From Hevea brasiliensis (taxonomy: Eukaryota > Streptophyta > Magnoliopsida > Malpighiales > Euphorbiaceae), in contig NC_079510.1 of assembly GCF_030052815.1 (NCBI RefSeq), positions 24,860,823 through 24,924,822 on the forward strand: a DNA stretch of 64,000 bases. The letters are read 5' to 3'. A program made the translations under genes and the position numbers. Under the pieces are notes generated by a model. It was not told where the DNA came from. It did no database searches and saw nothing but the letters and a program-made list of their open reading frames with translations. Numbering within the stretch: the first letter of the stretch is position 1; every line of letters starts with the position of its first letter. Shown in pieces: positions 34,665-46,765 of this stretch.

Positions 34665-35106
34665 AAAATTATTAGAAATTATTTCTAGTGTCCTATACAC
34701 ATCTACAACCTCTCTAAAGGCAAATCCCTAATTTCTAATTGGTTGGCAAGGCTTGAGAAGCTGGTTTAGGGGCTGCCCATTGGTGATCTTGGTGTGGACA
34801 AGCTAGAAGGACAACATTTGGGCTCCTAGGTGCTTCACAAAGGTACCAATCACATCTACAGTGCATCAAAAGGTTAGTGCACATGTTCTTGTATTAATCT
34901 AGGATTCTAATGAATTAATTTGTTAATTCAAATATTTTAAATGACAAATGTAGATCCTAATACATATTAAAAGTGTTTTAATATGCAATTAATATTGAAA
35001 TCAATTAGGTATATAATGAATACTGCATAATGCATGAGACCCTAGAAGAAAAATTTTTGAATTCAATGATCTAAACTAATATTTTTCATGCTTCCTCTCA
35101 TTCAAT

Positions 35107-35118
35107 TAGTATCAGAGC
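35107..35118 (+). promoter_or_regulatory. Primer binding site, initiator tRNA-Met type
   Basis: tagtatcagagc, one base from the common plant tggtatcagagc PBS, starting 3 bp after the LTR end. Confidence 0.85.
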
Positions 35119-35383
35119 CACTATATTCGCCATTTAGATTGTTTAATATATGATTTAATTGTGTGATTTGATCATGAGATGATTGATTCATTGCTGGTTG
35201 CAAGGAATAGGTGGCGGCATGATGATGAACACCATTGGTACCCATGGTTTGGTGCATTTAACCATGTGCATGGCTTTTGGGCTTGAATGTGGGCTTGGTT
35301 TCAAGGCCCATAATTAGGCCCATGACTAATTAAAGTGTTTAATTAGGAGTTTTAATCACACAATTAAATTTTGATTCAAATAT

Positions 35384-35488
35384 GAATTTTTAAATTTGTT
35401 TGAATGTGATTTAAATCTAAATTTTTAAATTTGTTTGAATGTGATTCAAATCTGAATTTTTAAATTTGTTTGATTCATATTCAAATCT
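35384..35488 (+). repeat. Three tandem 35-bp units in the copia leader
   Basis: Units at 35384, 35419 and 35454, each (g/a)aatttttaaatttgtttga followed by a tgtgattcaaatct-type end. Spacing is exactly 35 bp. Confidence 0.85.
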
Positions 35489-36203
35489 AGATTGTTAAAT
35501 AGTGATATACATGATGGATGATCATGGAAAATTCAAGACCAATGTGATTGGATTTATTTCTTTTATGTTTCTTTGGGTTGTAAATTAATTAATTAATTTT
35601 AATTTATTTTGGTGGCATGTATTATAAAGGTTGTAATATTTTGATTTTAATTTCATTTATTTGGTTCTTGTACATTTGCCTTGGTATGCCAAGGATTACT
35701 ATGTAATTGGATTGCAAGAAGATCAAGGAGGTCAAAAGCATTGGTGGGACCAGTGGGAGGAATTCAAGATCAAGTGTTGAGTATGTACTTCTTTAGCAAC
35801 TCTTGTAATATGAATGAATGAAATGCACCTAGGAATGCCCTGATTCAATTCTTGGTGGCTTAGAATTGAATCCCTTAGAAAGTCCATGATCATACCATAT
35901 TTATTGTTTATCCATTAATGCATCAGATGTATGGGATTGTATGCAAATATATGATATATGCATGCTAAATGGATAATGTGCAAAGTGAGACCATAATATA
36001 ATTAGCCCGACCATAAAATCTTCCAAACAAATGATTAAGTTGGAAATGATATAATTAAAGGTAATTATATCATGGGCCCTCCATTGAGGCAATTATTTTA
36101 AGAAATTTTAAATACCTGCATATGATGCAATTAATTTAAGAGATTTTCTTAAGAATAATTATTAAGCATGAGATATTGTAAATATGTAAATGGTTTGGTG
36201 GCC

Positions 36204-36416
36204 AATAATGGATGTGCCTGAGGACATTAGAATTATTTGCATAATTACTGGCTCAATTGAATCAACTTAACTAATACAAGATAAGTCAATAATGGATGTG
36301 CCTGAGATTTTGAGCATTAGGGGCTAGATAAAAGGATTGAACCTCAAATGAGATGTGATGGACAAGGAGTTGCTTACTTATAGTTTATTGTAATTCCAAT
36401 AATGGATGTGCCTGAG
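36204..36416 (+). repeat. Three dispersed copies of a 19-bp motif in the copia leader
   Basis: aataatggatgtgcctgag occurs without mismatch at 36204, 36288 and 36398, while the DNA between the copies is unrelated. The spacings are 84 and 110 bp. Confidence 0.9.
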
Positions 36417-36618
36417 GATGATCAATAAGATTATAAGAATTCAATCACCCACTAGAAATCCATCCAACTAGGATTTCTGTTTTCTACTATGAAAGTGTAG
36501 GATTCGCCAAGTTAGTGGGAGGACCAATTTGATTAAAAGACCATAATCATTTTGGTTAAATACATGATAAATTTACTAATTAAGCTATTTATTTTCTACA
36601 GTTAATTTTCTGATAATA

Positions 36619-37470
36619 ATGAGCACACCACAACCACCACCATCCAATATCCTTGCAAGCATACTTGATCGCAATAGGTTGACAAGACCTAATCTCTCTG
36701 ATTGGCTAAGAAATTTGAAACTTGTCCTGAACCTTGAACATATAGGATATGTTCTAGACTCAAATGTTCTTGGTCCTTTACCTCTAGAGGCCGCTCAAGA
36801 GGAACATAAAACTTTGGATAAGTGGAAGGAGCATGATATGAGAGCCGAGTGTTATATGCTTGCTTCTATGAGTAATGAGTTATAGAAGCAGCATGAGAAC
36901 ATGGAGAGTGCGAGTGAGATCCTCCTTCACCTACAAGAGTTGTATGGTGAGTACAGCAGGAATGCTAGGTATGAGATATCTAGATAGCTATTCCGCATGA
37001 GGATGTCTGAGGGACAAAATGTTGGGGATCATGTCCACAAGACGATTTGACTGATTGAGCAGCTGGAACATCTTGACTTTAACATGGATTTCCAACTGCA
37101 AACGGATTTGATCCTTCAGTCCCTTCCTGAGTCATTTAGGAATTTTGTGAAAAATTTCCATATGACTAAGCAGGAATGCACCTTGGCTGGTTTACTCAAC
37201 ATGCTGGTTATTGCTCAAAAGAATATGCCGAGTAATAAAGGAAAAGAGGTAGCTTTGATTGCATCTTCTTTTGCTGAAAAGTCCAACAAGAAGAAAGGCA
37301 ATAAGAAAAAGAAACCTCAAATTCCTGGTCCTTCCAAGAAAATAACTAAATAAAAAGGGAAGACTAAAGTTGATGGAGGCAAAGGAAAGTGTTTCCACTA
37401 GCAGCAGGATGGGCATTGGAAAAGGAATTGCCTAGAGTATCTTGCTTCACTGAAGAACAAGAAGGATACA
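36619..37470 (+). pseudogene. Copia gag
   Basis: Gag forms the particle and binds element RNA. The frame opens at ATG 36619 (MSTPQPPPSNILAS) and continues into the gag core (LTRPNLSDWLRNLKLVL, later LQTDLILQSLPESFRNFV). It then has a Lys-rich stretch and a CCHC knuckle (CFH...DGHWKRNC, about 37390-37430) whose second cysteine position is a TAG stop. In-frame stops at 36883, about 36985, about 37048, 37351 and 37399 interrupt it, but the reading frame itself never shifts. Three of these stops are explained by single C-to-T changes (CAG to TAG, CGA to TGA). Gag and pol share one frame, as in most plant copia elements. Confidence 0.88.
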
Positions 37471-39654
37471 CCTTTGGAAGGTATGTCCATATCTTGTTAT
37501 TTAGATTCTGATGATACTCATAGTTCATCTGTAGCTTGGGTTTTAGATACTGGTGCCAGTTCTTACATTTTTCATGATATACAGGAACTAGTAAACAGTA
37601 GCAGCTTGCATTCTCGAGATGTTAGACTCCGGATTGGTGATGGCTCAACTGTTGAAGCTTTAGCCATAGGATCTAAATCTTTTTGCATGTCTGGACATGT
37701 TTTGTGTTTGAATAATATCTTATATGTACCTGATGCTTTTAAGAACATCATTTGGATATCTAGTTTGACTAGAGATGGTTATGAATTTCAGTTCACAGAT
37801 GATGTTTGTAATATTTATTTTGGAAATAAATATGTTGGCTTGGGTTATATGCATAATGGTCTTTATTATTTGGATAATAATGATAAACACAAATTGAATG
37901 CAAGTGATCTAAATGAATGCAATGCCATGATGAAAATCAACTCAAGTTCAAAATATATTTGGTACTTAAGGTTAGGTCATATTGCAGAAGATAAGATTGC
38001 AAAATTGGAGAAAATGGGGATTCTATCCTCATTGGGTTCTGAACCTACTTCAACTTGTGAATCCTACCTTCTAGGCAAAATGACCAGATCACCCTTTGTT
38101 GGATAAGGGCTAAGAGCTGAAAATATTTTGGAGCTAATACATAGTGATGTATGTGGTCCATTTAAAGAAATGGCTAGAGGCGGTTTTCATTATTTTATTA
38201 CCTTTATTGATGATAAATCAAGATTTGGGTATTTGTATTTGATGAAATACAAACATAAATCCTTTGAAAAGTTAAAAGAATTTAAATTTGTAGTAGAAAG
38301 TCAAACAGGAAAAAGTATTAAAGCTCTTCAATCAGATCGTGGAGGTAAATACTTGAGTACTGAATTTGATGAATACTAGAAAGAGAGTAGCATTGTTTCC
38401 CAGCTGACTCCTCCAGGAACACCACAGCTGAATTGTGTATCTAAAAGGAGAAATCGTACCCTATTGGATATGGTATGTAGTATGATGAGCTATACTAATA
38501 TGCCAATTTCTTTTTGGGGATTTGCATTAGAATCAGCTTTGCATGTTCTGAATAGGATTCCATTAAAATCTGTATCTTCCACACCTTATGAGATATGGCA
38601 TGGAAGAAAACAAAGTCTTAATCATGTTAAGATTTGGGGTTGTCCAGTTTATATCAAAAAGCTGAACACTGATAAATTGGAAACAGATCAGAAAAGGGTC
38701 GATTTGTTAGATATCCAAAAGATAGTTTTGGATATTATTTTTATTTGCCTACATCACAAAAGGTTGTGGTAAGTAGAGATGTCACATTTCTTGAACAACA
38801 GTTTGTTTAAGAAGGAGGCAAAGGAAGGCAAATAGAGTTAGAATTGGAGAATTCTGAGCAACCAACAGATTAGATGGATATGGATCCATCTAGTCAACCT
38901 ACACTTATTGATGAAACATCTACAATTATTCCTCGTAGATTAACCAGGGTATCTCACCCACCAGTGAGATATGGTTTCCTTCATGAAGAAGAACAAGAGT
39001 TGTCTACTCATGAAGAAGTAGATTATCGAGATGATTCACTTACCTATGAAGAAGCTATATCAGATATAGACTCTTCAAAATGGATTAATGCTATGAAATC
39101 CGAGATTGATTCCATGTATAAGAATCAAGTTTGGGATATTGTTGCCCACTTAAAGGTATTGTACCTATAGGGAACAAATGGGTTTTCAAGAAGAAAATTG
39201 GATCTGATGGAAAGGTAGAGACCTATAAAGCAAGGCTAGTAGCAAAAAGGTTTCGCCAAAGGCAAGGAATCGACTATGAGGAGACTTTCTCGCCTGTTGC
39301 CATGCTTAAATCAATTAGGATTCTATTAGCAATAGCTGCATACTATGATTATGAGATTTGGTAGATGGATGTCAAAACAGCTTTTCTCAATGGATACATT
39401 AAAGAAAACATTTTCATAGAACAACCTAGGGGTTTTGAATCCCAAGATGGTTCCAAGGTATGCAAGCTAAAGCGATCCATTTATGAGTTGAAACAGGCTT
39501 CGAGGAGTTGGAACATCCATTTTGATGAAGCATTAAGTCATTTGGTTTTATAAAAAATGAGGATAAACCATGTGTATATAAGAAGGTTAGTGATAGTGCT
39601 ATCACTTTTCTTGTCTTATATGTAGATGATATTCTGTTGATAGGTAATGACACA
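37471..39654 (+). pseudogene. Copia pol: protease, integrase and start of RT
   Basis: Ty1/copia order is protease, integrase, RT. Protease: WVLDTGASSYIFH near 37540. The GAG-pre-integrase/zinc region has YLRLGHIAEDKIAKLEKMG and ends CESYLLGKM, with a His-to-Tyr and a Cys-to-Tyr change at expected zinc ligands. Integrase core: ELIHSDVCGPF, FITFIDDKSRFGYLYLM and ALQSDRGGKY. The third acidic residue, normally in a SERRNRT motif, is Lys here (SKRRNRTLLDM, near 38450), so it would be catalytically dead. RT begins NKWVFKKKIGSDGKV and includes MDVKTAFLNGY and the YVDD box (LYVDDILLIGND, about 39620-39650). Stops at about 38104 and 38377 and frame changes near 38740-38880, 39150 and 39540 break it. 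The solo LTR at 39655 splits RT just after YVDD. Confidence 0.92.
39650..39654. repeat. TSD of the nested solo LTR (left)
   Basis: acaca, repeated at 42756-42760. Confidence 0.88.
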
Positions 39655-42600
39655 TGTAACACCCTCCCGATAACTACTCCGTACATCCTGCTGTTCCGGT
39701 GACCAGTGTCGGTCCGGACAGCTAGAATGTCCGGAAAAATATTTAAACTAAAGTGAGGGACCATAATTAACTAAAATATTAATAAGAAAAATTTGATAAA
39801 AATTTTAGAAATAAAATACAACCAAGTTAAACGAGCCGGTGCCCTAGCGATGGGTAACCAGAGGGAAGTTGCGGTTCTCGCAACTAGGAGCCCTAGACCC
39901 GGGGGAAAAATCATAAAATAATTTTTGGGACTCCAGAGAAGAGTTATTAAGGTTCCCATGGCATTAGAATGCCAAGAAAATACCTAGAAAAATTTTTCAA
40001 TCGGTACAGACAAATTTGACCCGTTAAGCCAAACGGAGGGCATTTTGGTCATTTCGCCTTCAGAGGTGATTTTTGGCCGACTTGTCCCGTTGAGTAAATA
40101 ATTAATATGACATAAAATGTGAATAAACATTACTAGAAATTAAATTGGAAATGAGTAGTGGAGAAAAGAAAAGAAAATGAGAAAAAAGGCTATTTATGAC
40201 ATCATGGTGATGTCATTAAAAGCTTCCACCAATCAAAATTAAACAACCCTTTAAATTAACTAATAAAAGAGACAAAAGAGACTAAAGAAAATCAAAAACC
40301 TATCAGCCATCTTCAACCTCATTTCCAGCCACACCACATGGCCAAGAAGACCTCCATTTCTCTTCTTGATTTAAGCTTGAAAAATCTCTCCAATCTTACC
40401 TCAAATCCCCTAAGTCCTTTCACTAAAAACTTGTCTATACCTCTTGGGAAGTGTTTGGCAGCCTAGAAAGTGAAGGAAAGTGAAGTTTTGAGTTGGGAAA
40501 AATCTGCCTACAAGAGGTTAGTGCATATTTATACAAAAACCTCTTTTAATCCATGATAGTTACTTGAAATAGGTGAGATTTTGTAACTTAAATGAATAAA
40601 AGTTGAGTGTATGCACCCCATGGATTTCGGCTGCCCTAATGAAGGAATAGAATTGGGTGTTTTTGATTAACATGGAATGAACTACAAATCAAGTTTAAAG
40701 TATATAAACATAAGGATATTGATTTAGTTAGTTAACTAGGGTAGTTTATACAAAACTATGAATTTGAGCTAGGGTTTAGGAGAGAAAATTTGACTTGGCT
40801 TATGAAATTGTTAAATAACACTCTAATGGTCAATTAGTGACCATTTGAGGTAAATTGACCATAAATTGGACTGAAATATAGCATGGCAAAGTGAATGAGT
40901 ATGTCGCCAATGAGGGCAAAGCAGGTGACTGAGATTTCAGTCCACTTGGACTGCCATATCTTTGGCTGTGTTGGTCCAATTGGTGTTTGGCCAATTGGAC
41001 ATGAAACTAGGTTTATAATGTCACATTTTTGCTGAAGAAACCATGCCCAAAAGACCAAATCAAGAGGACCAAAAGTTGGCCCCAATCCGGATCCCCTGCA
41101 ACAGCACCTGCAGAAATGACCAAATGAACAGTAACTGTTTGGCCATAACTCACTGTAGATATGGTCAATTGACCTGAAATTTTTACAGAAAAAATTTAAG
41201 ACATAGACAAACAACTTTCATGAAGAAACCTACCCCAAATTATGACCAGAACCTCACCCAAATGGCAGTCACAGTCACTATTCATGTTACTGTAGATTTG
41301 GTAATTTCTGCAGAATGGAAATCCGGCCAGCTGTGGTTTTTGGATCATATCTGGAACTTCAAAACTCTAAATGGAGTGATTCAAAAAAAGAAATTCAACT
41401 AGACAAAATAAGGAACAACTTTCATGTTTGCATTTCTTCAAATTCCCACTGAAACAATGTCCAATGGAACAGTAAAGTTGAGTTCTAAAAACTGAAAATT
41501 CTGCTTCCCTTGGTTTAAACTTTGAAATGGTATAAATGCTTAATGCCAACAAGTTTTGAATGCCAAATGTGGTATGTTGGGAGTGCCAAAGTCAATGTAC
41601 ATATTTTCTATCTAAAAGTCAACATTTTTGTTGACCAATGAGGTGAATAGTGACACCAAAACTTGAAATTCACAAATTGAAGAATTTAAAAGTTTCAAAT
41701 GCCCTAGTATACCTAACAAGATTGGTTTGGATAGTTTGGCATGCCAATAGGGTTCGATTAGCGATCGCACATGGCAATTTGCCATTCTGTGATTTTATGG
41801 CTTTTAGCCATTCTGACCTTGTATTGAGATCTAGCCTTGTGCCTGATGTATTTACAAATTGTTAGTCGCTCATGCACACCGGGAGATGCATATGTGACCG
41901 ATGGTGTGACGGCCCGAGGTACTTGATACCCAGTGCCAGTTTATCCATTTATCCAGTCCAATCATCTAGAGTAGGTTACTTGGGCAATCAAATGAATGAA
42001 AGTGGACGAAGTTAATGACATACAAATTCAAAACAAATTAAACATATACATTCACTACATATTTATTTTATTGCTATTTCTTTTATTTTATTATTGCACC
42101 ACTAAGCATTATTGCTTAGCACGTTGCTTTTGCCACGCGTAGGTTCTGGAGATACAGATCGTGAGCCCAGTAGACCGCAGACTGGGTGAGTTCATCCTGC
42201 AGCTCTGCATAGTGTCCGTGTCACCTCACTACCTACAGTGCATTGGTAGGGCACTAGGTGTCATTTTGCCATTTTGTAACTAAATTTTTATTTTCTCATA
42301 TGTATTTGGATTTATATAATGTATTTTGAGGTTCATGTAAATAATAAAGATTTATGGTTATGTATGGAAGTAATTTGAGTATTTAATTATTGTTTATATA
42401 TGAGAACCCTGAGAAATGATGATTGAGAACTGAAACTGAAAAAAATGTTGAGATTTTGATATTGAGACTCTGCTGATGAATTGAAGTTGGGATTGTTTGG
42501 AAATTATTTGGAAGTGTTTTTAACAGGTTCCGAAGAACTGTTTTCTCCATTTTTAGTCGGTACTCCGCCGGATTTTCTTTAAAATTTTCGGAACCTCAAA

Positions 42601-42755
42601 TAAATAATACTTTTGATAAATGGCTAAAATAAATTATATTTCATAAATTATATTCAAAAGCATGATATAAATTAATTAAGGTATATTAGAGTGTGCCGGT
42701 ACACCGTGTGGCATTACTTACTCGGGTATACTGTACACGGGTAAGGGGTGTCACA
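39655..42755 (+). mobile_element. Solo gypsy LTR inserted in the copia RT (3,101 bp)
   Basis: Starts tgtaacaccctcccgataac and ends gtaaggggtgtcaca, flanked by acaca on both sides. The copia RT frame resumes immediately after the second acaca. It belongs to the same family as the minus-strand solo LTR at 26236-29943. It shares the early ggtgaccagtgtcggtccgg block with the Tekay-like LTRs. No coding capacity; short ORFs within it are not genes. Confidence 0.93.
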
Positions 42756-43150
42756 ACACAGGTATGTTGACAACTGTAAAGGTACAGTTGTCAAAGACAT
42801 TCTCCATGAAAGACTTAGGGGAGGCAACCTAAATTCTTGGAATTCGCATCTATAGAGATAGAGCGAAAAGAATAATTGGTTTATCCCAAAGTCTATATTT
42901 GGAAAAGGTGTTAAAGAGGTTTAACATGCTTGATTCCAAGAAAGGATTGTTAGCAGTGAGACATGGTATCCACCTTTCTAAAGAGATATCTCCTAAGACT
43001 CCTGAAGAAAGAGATAAAATGGCCAGGACTCCATATGCTTCGGCTATTGGAAGTTTGATGTATGCAATGTTGTGTCCTAGGCCGGATATCGCATATGCTG
43101 TTAGTTTGACTAGCAGGTATCAATCCAATACAGGTTTGGAGTAAAAGGCA
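42756..43150 (+). pseudogene. Copia RT, C-terminal part; RNase H missing
   Basis: Continuation of the RT split by the solo LTR: SMKDLGEAT, a stop, ILGIRIYRDRAKRIIGLSQS, YLEKVLKRFNM, then ASAIGSLMYAMLCPRPDIAYAV and TSRYQSNTGLE. The last is the conserved end of copia RT. A stop and the 3' LTR follow within 10 bp. The whole RNase H domain (normally about 130-150 residues), the 3' untranslated stretch and the polypurine tract are missing. The element could not complete plus-strand synthesis on its own in this form. Confidence 0.85.
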
Positions 43151-45259
43151 TGTTAGTAGTATGCCCTAGAGCATATCATTTGTATGTATCTTGTACATAT
43201 TTTATTAATAAAAGGCATTTTCACTTTTTTGTTTACATAATATATTTATGTGTAATAGAAAACGTCAATTAATATTTTGTTAGAAATTCTATCATTAAGT
43301 TGTTAAGAATATGAGTGACAGTATTTCTAGCATAAAGTATCATAAATTGGTTCACAATCGAGGATACTTCACAATAAGGACATGACTTATCCAGAAAGAT
43401 TATAATCATGTTTGTTCCCAATTTTTTTATATGAGATGTAAATAAGATGGAATGGTAAGTCTCATGCCATATAACAAATATGATAGGCACTTATGCATGA
43501 TAAGTAGGCCAAACTAGTGACATTTATGACAAGCACATGGAGTTTACTCTTATCAATGCATTGTCATAAATCATATCAGTGCATATAATCTTTAGACCTG
43601 AGATAGCACAGTTATCTTTTATAGAGGTAGTTTAAGTTTGATACTACTTTCATACTTGTATTGTGTATGGTTATATGGGCATTTGTTGACTCCTACTAGT
43701 TATATATGGAGGTAGGTGTTGATCAAGATGGAATTTGTTACCCTAAGTAAATAGGGATAAAATCCTATGTTCATTTAATTATTCTTGATATTTCAAGTTC
43801 TTGGCCAGGACAGATAGATTTAATCAGAAAAGAGTTTCTGATAAGAAAAATCTTTTTAATCAAGAATTGGAATTAAAAAAAGAACATAATATTCATAGCA
43901 AATGGAGTTTGACATAAACCATGACTCCAGCTCGAATTGGGATTTTGTAACAGAGAGATTCTAGTGCATGGTAACATATGATAAAAGGTTCATTTAAGGT
44001 ATTCCTTATTACTGATTGGGTGGCCATGGCATACTATGCTAGGTGTTAACCATGGTCTATGAGGTGCCTAAAATGATTTAGAGAAATCATTTATGGTAAG
44101 AAAGAGTTCTGATTATTTTAAGAGTTAATATCATATCTCATTGCCAATTAGTGATGAGCCTAGTGAGTCACATACATACACAAGTAATCACCAAGTTAAA
44201 TGTAATTTAATTAATCAGTTAAAGAGTTTAATTGATTAATTAAATAGGTTTGGTTTACAATTAAATTACAAAGTCCCTAGTATGGCTTGAAACCAAATCT
44301 AGGTTATTGGATGTATAGTATAAGTTAAATTTATATTTAAAGTGTTTAAATATGAGTTTAATTATGAGAAATTAATTAATAGAGTTTAATTAATTAATTT
44401 ATATTTGATATAAATTGATTAGAAGAAGAGAAATAATTATTTTGGGTTGAGAACTCAAAATTAAGACACAAGGATAATTTTGTCATTTCACAGGGTGACA
44501 TGTGGCACCATGAGATGGTAACACATGGCATTACACATAAGCTTGCCATTTTTCTTTTAATCATGTAAGATAATCAAAGTCAAGATTAAATCTAGGTTTG
44601 ACACTTGGCACAATGTCATTGGTTCAATTAAACTAAGAGCCAATCAGAAGATGACATGTGGCAAGGGTTTTAAGTGATGACCTAGCTATATAAGGAAAAG
44701 GATGAAAAAACAAAAGAACAATCTAGTTTCTTTCATTTGGTACCGCCACTTCTATGCTCTCCTCCTCTCTTCATATTCTCTCATCAATTCAAAGAGAATG
44801 ATCCAAGTTTCTTTGAATTAAAATTATTAGAAATTGTTTCTAGTGTCCTATACGCATCTACAACCTCTCTAAAGGCAAATCCCTAATGTCTAATTGGTTG
44901 GCAAGGCTTGAAAAGCTGGTTTAGGGGCTGCCCATTGGTGATCTTGGTGTGGACAAGCTAGAGGGACAACATTTGGGGTCCTAGGTGCTTCATAAAGGTA
45001 CCAATCACATCTACAGTGTATCAAAAGGTTAGTGCACATGTTCTTGTATTAATCTAGGATTCTAATGAAGTAATTTGTTAAGTCAAAAATCTTAAATGGT
45101 AAATGTAGATCCTAATACATATTAAAAGTGTTTTAATATGCAATTGAACATTGAAATCAATTTGGTATATAATGAATATTGCATAATGCATGAGACCCTA
45201 GAAGAAAATTTTTGAATTCAATGTTCTAATCTAACAATTTTCATGCTTCCGCTACTTCA
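43151..45259 (+). mobile_element. 3' LTR of the copia element (2,109 bp)
   Basis: Starts tgttagtagtatgccctaga and ends cttccgctacttca, followed by the TSD gtgaa at 45260-45264. Colinear with the 5' LTR. A TATA candidate is at 44687 and the hairpin at 44786-44819. The antisense ORF at 43269-43490 mirrors the one in the 5' LTR and is not a gene. Confidence 0.93.
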
Positions 45260-45264
45260 GTGAA

Positions 45265-45780
45265 TTAGCAATCCTAACTTCAATCCACTTTCACCAAGCT
45301 TCCCTTTCGAAGAATCAAGCTTCGAAGAATGAAAGGGCAAGGAAAACCTCCCCAAACCCAAACTTGCATGTCACAATAGCTTGACGAGAGAGAAAAGAGA
45401 GTTTCATTTCCTTTTTAGCAGAAACGCATGTTGTTGGCCCTTTATAAGCTCACTGTCAAGGGAATTTTGACTACCAGAAGTCATAATTTTGGCTGCCAAA
45501 GTCCATTCTATCCAAAAAGAAATTTGAACAGTAAAAAAGGACTTCGTCATTTAAAAGTCCTTATTTTAGCTGCCGAAGTTCCTTTTATTCAAAGAAACAC
45601 TTTAAACTTTTATAAAACATGACCTTTAAAACATTTTCATCTTTAAGTACATTTTTTAACACCTCATACATACATACACATATGCAAACACTTTCTACCA
45701 CCATTTGTGGAATCCTATAATTTGTCAGAATATTCCATCAATGACATAAATTTTGACTTTGGGAAATGGTGGGTGTTACA
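45265..45780 (-). mobile_element. 3' LTR of gypsy B, proximal part
   Basis: On the minus strand this LTR starts at 45780 with tgtaacacccaccatttccc, directly after a polypurine tract. It runs to 45265, where the copia element is inserted; the rest lies at 32990 and below. The repeated 'tgaccagaagt/ctgccgaagt' tags match those at 32240-32450. Confidence 0.75.
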
Positions 45781-45797
45781 TTCTCCCCTCTCCCCTT
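45781..45797 (-). promoter_or_regulatory. Polypurine tract of gypsy B
   Basis: On the minus strand aaggggagaggggagaa, ending immediately before the LTR's TGTAACA start. It would prime plus-strand DNA synthesis. Confidence 0.8.
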
Positions 45798-45799
45798 AG

Positions 45800-46765
45800 G
45801 AACATTCATCCTCAAATGTTAAAACAACATAAACACATAAAGCATAACATAGATAAACATAGCAAAACATACCTAGAAGAGATGAGGATATTGCTGTAAC
45901 ATAGAGTCACGGGTCTCCAATGTGCATTCTTCCATGTTATGGATTCCATAGGACTTTGACCATAGATATCTCCTTGTTCCTCAGCCTTTGATCTGTGTGT
46001 CCACAATCCGTATAGGTTATTCAACATAAGAAAGAACCTCTGAAATTTCCATGTTTGGTTCACTTATAACGTTGTTAGGATCTACCACAAACTTCCTCAA
46101 CATAGACATAAGAAACATCGGATGGATCCTTTCCATTTATGGCGATAAGGCTAGCTTCTAAGATACATTTCTGACCCTTTGTAACACTTCATACGGTCCA
46201 ATATATCTGAAAGCTAGTTTTCCTCTCCTCCCAAACTAAATGACACCCTTGATCAGAGATACCTTAAGAAGCACCATATCCCCTTGTTGGAAACCACTTC
46301 TTTTCAATGGAGATTTGCATAGCTTTTCTGTTTATGGGTTATTATCATCAACTTTGTCTTATTAAAGGCATGGCTTAATTAGTGATTTCCACCAACTTTA
46401 TTCCTACTAAGGCTCTTTCACCTACTTCTTCCTAACACACAGGAGACCTGCACTTCCCCCCATACAGAGCTTCATACAGTGCCATTTTGATGGTAGACTG
46501 ATAGCTATTATTGTATGCAAACTCAACTAGAGGAAGATACTTTTTCATGATCCTCCAAAGTCAAGTACACATTCTTTGATATCTTTTAGAGTCTGTATGG
46601 CCCTTTCTAATTGTCTATCTATCTGAGGATGGAAAGCTGTGCTGAATTCCAACCTGGTGACTAACATATTCTGAAGACAATGCTAAAACCTTGATGTAAA
46701 CAATGATCCTCTGTCAAAGACTATAGTCATTAGAGCTCCATTTAACCTTACTATCTCTGCCACGT
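45800..46765 (-). pseudogene. Gypsy B pol fragment: integrase C-terminal half and chromodomain
   Basis: On the minus strand from 46765: AEIVRLNGALMTIVFDRGSLFTSRF (integrase, with the second Asp in the 'DRGS' position), then RLEFSTAFHPQ with RAIQTLKDI (the ER-equivalent Glu position degraded), then blocks matching the integrase C-terminal SH3-like region. A chromodomain-like end follows (SYVEQPIRIVDTQIK near 46010-46040). Several stops and frame changes. The upstream part of the frame continues at 59520-59481 on the other side of the inserted chromovirus. Chromodomain integrases direct insertion to heterochromatin, which fits this nest. Confidence 0.75.
46761..46765. repeat. TSD of the complete chromovirus (left)
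   Basis: cacgt, repeated at 59476-59480. Confidence 0.92.

Larger units (their letters stand above)
32996..35104 (+). mobile_element. 5' LTR of the copia element (2,109 bp)
   Basis: Starts tgttagtagtatgccctaga and ends cttcctctcattca. It pairs with 43151-45259, which has the same length by these boundaries. The two copies differ by a few per cent as judged by eye, with compensating small indels. It contains a TATA-like tatataag at 34532 and an inverted repeat at 34631-34664 downstream of it. The 74-codon antisense ORF at 33112-33336 is not a gene. Confidence 0.93.
35119..36618 (+). other. Long leader of the copia element with two repeat families
   Basis: About 1.5 kb between PBS and gag with no credible ORF. 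It holds three tandem 35-bp units and three dispersed copies of a 19-bp motif, listed separately. Confidence 0.6.

Noticed and set aside
36619..39654. Domesticated gag-pol host gene
   Set aside because: Flanking LTRs, PBS and TSDs are present, and the frame has several stops and lost catalytic residues, so it is a decaying element rather than a host gene.
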